DNA of 64,000 nucleotides, taken from the NCBI RefSeq assembly GCF_029873635.1, contig NC_080423.1:102858991-102922990 (forward strand), written 5' to 3'. The notes beneath the pieces are model-generated. The model was not told the DNA's origin and ran no database searches. It saw only the letters and a program-made list of their open reading frames with translations. This DNA comes from Malania oleifera. Its lineage: Eukaryota > Streptophyta > Magnoliopsida > Santalales > Ximeniaceae. The translations under genes were made by a program, and so were the position numbers. Position 1 is the first letter of the stretch. Each line of letters opens with the position of its first letter. Positions 57,321 through 64,000 of the stretch are shown piece after piece.

Positions 57321-59212
57321 GAATACTAATTGCGCAGATAAATATAATATGCAAAAGTTAAATCATGCACAACATTCACAATATATTGAATATAACATAC
57401 ATGTGCAGGAATATAACGTGCAGGAAATTAACAACAGACACACGACATGTTATTGGGGTTCGGTCAATACTGTCTACGTCCCCGCCTCAAGCTTACAAGA
57501 AAGAGGATTCTACTAGTTGCTCAATTGTGAGTGGAGCGACACCGTTTACAACACCTTACAAGCTGGTGCACCTAGTTCTCTTAACTGGGTCTGAACTAGT
57601 CTGAAACTATTCATAGGGCTAGTCTCCTTCTTCTGACCATACGTCGGGAATGCAACAAATAATCAAATATTGTGCACAAAGAAATGCTTCTAATACAAGC
57701 AGATGTATACAACAATTACAGCCCAAAATATGCACTCACAAGTGATAAAAATTTATGCTCAAGTGAGACCTTGTAAATCTATGTGTCAATTCTCAATAAT
57801 GTGTGCATGTATGTATGTGAGAGTGAGAACCTTAATTCAAGATAGTATTTTCCAAGGGACTTCAAAACCCAAAGCAAATATCCAACAAATATATTTTATC
57901 AAAAATCAAGCACAATGGATATTAGGGTTTAAGCTTGCAAAAGTTTTATCAAAAGAATAATATGCAAGCTTTTGAATCTTACAATATGGATGCAAAGATT
58001 CACAAGCAAAGATTAGCTTTTCCCAAATAAGATTTATCAAAATAAAGCAATATGGGAAAATCACAAAGCTAACTCTCATGAATAATTTTCTAAATAATAT
58101 GGATGTGTGAGAGTATAAGCTTAATAAAATGATATATGAGTTTAGCCCACATATATGAAGATCAAGCACACTTCACAATTGCAATTTATTTGCAAAGTGA
58201 AGAGTATATGAAATAATGATGCTCTCTACTAAAATATTTTTGCAAGAAAGAATCAAAGAGAGAGTGTATAATATGCTTGAAAAATGAAGTGTAAGCAAAT
58301 GAGAGTATAAAAAATTTAGAAAGAATTTTGCTTGATCAAAATGCTAATCTCTTTTTAATTATGACAAATGAGGGGTATATATAGAGTTGGGCAAAAATAT
58401 AACTGTTGAGGACATACAGGGTATTTTGAAAATTGTTTAATTATGTTTAATACAAATTAACCCTGATTTACTGCGGTAAAAATTTCACCAACTCGAGAGG
58501 TTTGGTCAACCATATTCAAGGTTCGGTCGACCATATTACTGAGTTCGGTCGACCGTGACCATTTTGAATTGGAGATATGGTCGACCATCTCAAAGTAATT
58601 TCGAACCCTTCATGGGTTCGGTCGACCAAGGCAGTTTTGAACTAATGGTTCAGTCGACTAAGTTGTTGAGGGTCAGACACATGTCAATTCAGTCGACCAT
58701 GGAAGATATGTTCATTTCAGACCGGTCGACCAAGCGAAGTCAATATGTTGACTTCTGGTTAGTTCTATTGACCGAGGCTTTTGTACTGCTTAGGGTTTGG
58801 TCAATCGAGACCACTTACAATGTGCATTTAAGTCATATTTTGGTCTATATGCTTCATCAACCCAGTGTAAATAAGCATAAGAAATTTTAGGCTATATAGG
58901 TGATGATTCCTATGGTCATTCTAAGGCCTCTTGAGCATATACATCCCACCATGCATGATATGCAAATATTACAAACCATTATTACAGACCTAGAAACTAA
59001 ATGTAATTACAATAAAAAACAAATGTCTTCAATCTTCTTACTATTTACTTTATGGATTATGTCAGGTGTATGTGTATTATCCGTCTTGACCTCTATTCTC
59101 CCTATCCCTTATGTATGATCTCAATTACGGGTCTGTTTACATGCTAAATACACACATAAGTTCACTGTATTTCATCAGCATCAAAACAGAGATTGAACTC
59201 AAAAAGTCAACA
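57321..59212 (-). repeat. LTR K2 (Copia, same family), missing its 3' tail
   Basis: The right end is the same GACTTTTTGAG start type (plus strand AACTCAAAAAGTCAACA at 59196..59212). The expected CCCCCCTCTT tail is absent, because K1 adjoins at 57320. A GGTCGACC array (58490..58810) precedes the TATATATAG box (58376..58384) in element sense. Blocks around GGAGCGACACCGTTTACAA match K3 (60855..60875). Confidence 0.78.
58490..58810 (-). promoter_or_regulatory. GGTCGACC-core array upstream of the K2 TATA box
   Basis: About twelve copies of TTCGGTCGACC-like units (GGTCGACCGTGACC, GGTCGACCAT, CAGTCGACTAAG, CCGGTCGACCAAG and others), 25-40 bp apart, upstream in element sense of TATATATAG at 58376..58384. 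Confidence 0.74.
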
Positions 59213-60577
59213 ATCATGAAAAAAAATTTTATTCTTTAAAAAATTGTGAAAATAAAATAATTTTTTAAAATATTATGAGCACAAAATAGAAAAACAACTT
59301 TTTGTGGATATTCATTCTTGTCTCTTTCTCTAACAAATAAGACATTAATAATTCTTAATTATTGATCGTGAAAGCACATGCACAAAAGCTCAAATATAAT
59401 TTTAATTTACCAAAACATTGTCTAAAGTGATTAAAAAGGGTAATGGGTAGGGTAACGAGTAGCTTAATCTTGATCTATAGGTCATTAGCTTAAAGGAATA
59501 GCCTCTCTTGTTATTCTTTTTGTTTTTTAAATTTTTATCCTTTCAATTGAGTACTATAACATATCAAAGACTTGGTAATTCTTCTTTACATTTTAAATGA
59601 TATGTTGTTAAGATAATCTACAAGCACAATTCTAGGAGAGTTAATATCAATAATTTTATCCTTTTTGTCCCCAATTTTCAATTTTAAGGAGTATCTTATT
59701 ATTTTATTAATAATTTTTCTTACTGTGAATCTAGCAAGGGTTAGATAATTTTGAAACCTTTTGATGCCCTTGTTATGACTAAGGGTTCTTTTTCAAAATC
59801 AACATGATTTTGCTTGTAAAAATCTAAACTAAATTTATATCCTCTTATCAAATTTCCAAAACCTTTTAGTTCTTTTAGAATTTAAGAGAATACATTTATA
59901 TAATTAATTCAAGAATTGGGAAGCCTACAAAAATAAATGTTAAAAAGTTAAGTTTAAAGAGAGATTTATTTAATTATTTCTATATTTTTTCACCATATGT
60001 TTGGAGAGGTTTTAGACTTAGACTTGTAAAACTTTAATTTACTGAAATAGGAATCTTCAATTATCATGAAAATCATACAATCATCTTTTATGCGGAAATA
60101 AAAGTTTCATAAGACATACTCGAATCAGTCATAATGAAATCTCCTTTTTGAAGAAAGCTTGTAGAAATTATTTCTCTCACTTAACCCCTTTTCTTTGCTT
60201 CACCAGAACCTATGGGAAAATCTGATGAAAAAGAAGATGTGGATAGAGAGAGGACAATTCCTACATTTTTAAAATAAATCGTTATCCTACTCCCCATAAA
60301 AGTAGATAAATGGAAAAATAATTTCCCCTATTATTTCTCACAAATTAAGTAATCGTGCATCTCTTTTTCAAAGCCAATAACCACCTGATTTCATTAAGTC
60401 CAAATAATGTCTATATTACCCGTTCATGTGGGACATATTTTAACCGGACTTGTATTTGATTTGGATAAGATGTAATATAAAATTATATTGAAATTTACCT
60501 AAATTCACCCAAATTCAAATCCAAGATCTGAGATCCATACTTCCAAAATGCAATGTCAGTCTTTTCTAAAAAATAGT
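59213..60577. other. AT-rich spacer with a possible MITE remnant
   Basis: No gene is seen. At about 60440..60545 a TTGATTTGGAT block and an ATTCAAATCCAAGATCTGAG block face each other and resemble the arms of the MITE at 31651..31793, but the match is partial. Confidence 0.5.
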
Positions 60578-61919
60578 TGTTAGCTTTGGTGCAATCCCAA
60601 GAGGGGGGTGAATTGGAGATTTAAAAATTATGCATAGGTTTATCTAATCCAACAATCAGTATTACGCAACCTAGGGGGCAGTCTAGGCAATTTCAAACCC
60701 AAGCAGATATTTAACCAATAAACATACAGATGCAGAAAATAAAGTGCGGAAAATAAACTGACACCAGATATGTTATCGGGTTTTGGCCAAAGTGTCTACG
60801 TCTCCACCTTGGCTCACTAGCACAAGGATTCCACTACGGCTCACTTAATGGGTGGAGCGGCACCGTTTACAATCAGGTCAATTAGCGGGGCTGACCTCAA
60901 CCTACACCTTACCAGAATTGTGCACCTAGCTTTCCTAACCAGGTCTAAGCCAATACGAGACTATTCAACAGGGCTAGTCTCCCTCTTCAAGCCCACCCCT
61001 GGAATACAACAAATGTAATTTTTGTGTACACGAAAATATGCTTCTACATAAGCTGATATGTACTACAATACAGTCTAGATAATATGCAAGCACGGATGAT
61101 AGTAAATATGCTTAGTGCTTAATAATGTGCTATACACTCAATCTAATGTAATTCTACAGTTAATGATCTAGAGTGTATTCCCAAGCAAACTTTGAAACAA
61201 ATAATTAAGGTAAATCAATCAGCATAAGTTTCAAAGTATTCTAATAATAATATTCAAAATATCTCAAACAAGATTTTCCCAAAATAATGGTTCAAGAGAT
61301 ATTTGAAAAAAAAATGTAAGCTTGTGAAAAATATTTTACAAATCAACATCACACAAGCTTGATGAGTCTTGCAATCAAGATGCAAAGACTCACTCGCTAC
61401 AAGGGTTTTCCCACACAAATATTTATTACTTAAATCGGGAGGAAAACCCTAGCTAGAACTCTCTATGAAAAAATCAATCAATCAACAACTAGGAGAGTTC
61501 AAGCACTTTGAATCACTCAACAACACTCTTACGAACTTGGATTTCTCAAAGGAATAGCAAAGAGTTGATGTATGGGCTTATATGTGAAGAAAAGGCACTT
61601 AAAATTTCAGAGGATTTTTAAGTTAATTTAAGTGCTAATCATCTCTTAATTTTACAAATAAGGCCCTACATATAGACTTGGCCAATTTTATGACCGTTGG
61701 GGACTTATTAGTCATTTCTGGAAAAGTTTAAATGAGGTTAATAAAAATAACAGCGTTTTTAACCTCAGTAAATTTCGACAACTCGAGAGCATCGGTCGAC
61801 CGTCTTAAGTGTTCGGTCGACCGAAGTACTTAGCTTGGTTGGCTAGGGAAAATTTGAACTATGCGTTTGGTTGGCCATTCATAAGGCAATTCCTGAACCT
61901 ACGAGGTTCAGTCGACCGT

Positions 61920-63878
61920 TGTAACGACCTGCTTAATTAACATGATTTTTTTTTCCACTGTAATAATTATCATACTCTGATACCATAACATTATCCTAAG
62001 CAGCGAGAAGCATAATACAAATAAACATTTCCATACATAATGATATACCATACTGTATAATACTAGAGTGCTATCATGTTTCCCAAAAGAATATATACAT
62101 GTGTTACTAAATCCCCAAAATTGCCCTCAGCTAGCTAGGGCAAATACAAAAACCCTCCACTGTACTCACTTTGCTGTCAGGGCACTACAAACGCCCCTCT
62201 ACCTGCGAGCCTGGTCTGCTCACCTACCTAGGTCACTTGAAAAATATTTCAACACTGGGATGAGTCAACGCTCAATAAGACGATATATGCTATTACTAGT
62301 GTGTGGCAAATGAGTCATCATATCATAAAAATCCGTTTCCATGTAATCATGTATATCTGGATCCATAAATACAGTACAAATCATAATATTCATTACCATT
62401 TTCATGTCATTTAACACGTCTGTATTTAAGTTACTATTCAAAATACTTCTAACATACATAAGTAATTCCCTTGTCTCTGTAAATCAGAATATACATAATA
62501 ATAACTGTAACCTTCCCCTGTGGATATCTGTATGTCATGATTTAACCCCTCATGATAGGGTTGTGCGGCCCGTAGGCGGGATCTACACTGGCTGGCCGAC
62601 CAGGTAAATCACTATACTTCCTCGATCGATCTGCCCACCTCTACCCATATCTGATGGGGAGCCTATCCACGTCAAGGGTACTATACGACCGACCTACAGC
62701 CTATTATCTGAATAGGAGGTTGCACTCTGTAAACTGTATACTGCATGTAACTACAGTACCGTGCTCTGTAAACTGTACGGTCCAACAAGGTCTGATACTA
62801 TATACGTATTCATATATATACTCTTTCACTGTTTTCATCATGTTTTCAAAATTACCATAACGCTATCTTTCTGTTCTGTACATACTATAACTGTAGCATC
62901 TCGATGCTATCTCTGTATAACTGTCTATATATTCTGTAAATGCTCTGTTTGTATACTTTGATTGTTATGGTAATAGAAATCATGGCATGCTTTAAACTCT
63001 ATAAATCATAATACTGGAACTACGTAATCATAATACTGTATTCGTAATTCGTATAATCATGGTGTTAAAATCCGTAAAATCATGGTACTGTAATTCACAT
63101 AATCATAGTACTAAAATACATAAAATCATGAAACTACAATTCATAAAACATACTCCCATACTACATACATATTTCTCAAGCCACACCATACTTGAGTACA
63201 TAATTTTCATAAATAAATACACTGCATAGTATTTAGAAATTTCCTAGTATAGTATATATCCCTTACCTTAACTCTGAAAAGCCCCTATTGTACTCTAGCT
63301 CGATACCCACAGAGCCTCCTACAAAACACCCTGAAACCAATATTTGTCAGAACTAAACATCAGTATTTTTTTGCCTGTATCATTTCCTATAACTACCACA
63401 AGGCCAAAAGGAGACTAAAAGGTCTTACCCTAAATTTGGGATGATTTCCAACTCCGATTTCCCAACGATCCGCTCTGGTAGATGCGTAGAGAACTCCGCC
63501 AGGAGCATCGTGGTAGCTTCGGATCGTCGATTCGGCGACTGGTGGGGCCGAAAATGAAGAGAGAAGGGAGAGAGAGTCGTAGGAGAGAGAGAGAGAGAGC
63601 CGCGAGAGAACTAATAAAAATCCCGATTTTTCTCCTTTTATACTGCTAGATTTGTCGACGAGACACATCACCTCGCTGACGACTCATTCATAAAATTCGT
63701 AGATGAAATTCAGACCGCCCCAAAACCTCCCTCTGTATTTTCTGGTCGACGAAGCCCTGTGTTCGTCAACGAAATTCTAAAGACCTTCGTCGACGAATTC
63801 TACGGCTTCCTTCTGATTCTGGTTCTATTCTCTCCCTTTTATTATTACTAACATGCTATTATTCTTCGGATCACTACA
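61920..63878 (-). mobile_element. Solo LTR F3 (Gypsy family F)
   Basis: The 1959-bp sequence has plus-strand ends TGTAACGACC and GATCACTACA, flanked by perfect 5-bp duplications ACCGT (61915..61919 and 63879..63883). No internal region. It has the GTCATGA/TCATGAT hairpin (62534..62556), a TCGTCGACGA array (63653..63800) and a TATAAAAG box (63634..63642, minus strand). It is closest to F1. Confidence 0.93.
63653..63800 (-). promoter_or_regulatory. TCGTCGACGA-core array in solo LTR F3
   Basis: About seven units (TTGTCGACGAG, CGCTGACGAC, GGTCGACGAA, CGTCAACGAA, CGTCGACGAATTC), directly upstream in element sense of TATAAAAG. Confidence 0.74.
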
Positions 63879-64000
63879 ACCGTACTGGGTTCGGTTGACC
63901 GAACTGTATGAACTTCGGTCGACCAAGTCATTTTGAACTTGGTGGTTTGGTCGACCAGAAAATTGGGACTTCCCATGAGGTGGTTCGGTTCACCAAAGCA

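Larger units (their letters stand above)
60578..64000 (-). repeat. LTR K3 (Copia, same family as K1/K2), split by solo LTR F3, runs off the window
   Basis: The plus-strand left end is TGTTAGCTTTGGTGCAATCC, followed by CAAGAGGGGGGTGAATTGG, as in K1. The GGTCGACC array begins at about 61785, is interrupted at 61919 by F3, and continues at 63879..63990. The U3 start lies beyond the window. Confidence 0.8.

Overview
This window reads as nuclear DNA of a flowering plant, most likely a eudicot. It is AT-rich, has spliced genes with GT-AG introns, and is dominated by Ty1/Copia and Ty3/Gypsy LTR retrotransposons. It also holds Cassandra TRIM elements carrying 5S-rRNA-like sequence, a tRNA-type SINE and a MITE. 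The species cannot be named from the sequence. Only two host genes are visible: the 5' end of a USB1-like U6 snRNA phosphodiesterase gene (minus strand, about 1..1643) and a single-exon F-box gene (30248..31330, plus strand).

Region 1796..26698 is one nested transposon nest with four levels. Copia A (+) starts about 150 bp upstream of the USB1 start codon. Its RNase H is split by Copia B (-, 6613..26090). B is split by a chromovirus-type Gypsy C (-, 7845..23698). C is split by two solo LTRs, D (12381..15068) and E (16469..18983). Target-site duplications and rejoined reading frames support every level, so the order of insertion is A, then B, then C, then D and E.

Region 26699..36736 is relatively gene-like. 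It contains AT-rich spacer, a tandem duplication whose upstream copy keeps a dead copy of the F-box start region, the intact F-box gene, a MITE, and a SINE with a perfect 16-bp target duplication.

Region 36737..64000 is a second graveyard of mostly solo, truncated or internally deleted LTR elements. It has three related Gypsy LTRs (F1-F3), three LTRs of another Gypsy group (G, G2, J) plus the related LTR I, Copia fragments L and H, two complete Cassandra elements in opposite orientation, and three long Copia LTRs (K1-K3). Nothing here looks like an intact autonomous element.

The most interesting signals lie inside the LTRs. (1) A roughly 100-nt module that recurs ten times in six LTR groups or copies folds into two hairpins whose stems change together between copies. 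(2) Several unrelated LTR families carry arrays of short palindrome-cored motifs directly upstream of the TATA box. (3) Two Cassandra copies each carry two 5S-like segments. No protein-based or RNA-based defence or metabolic system is visible.
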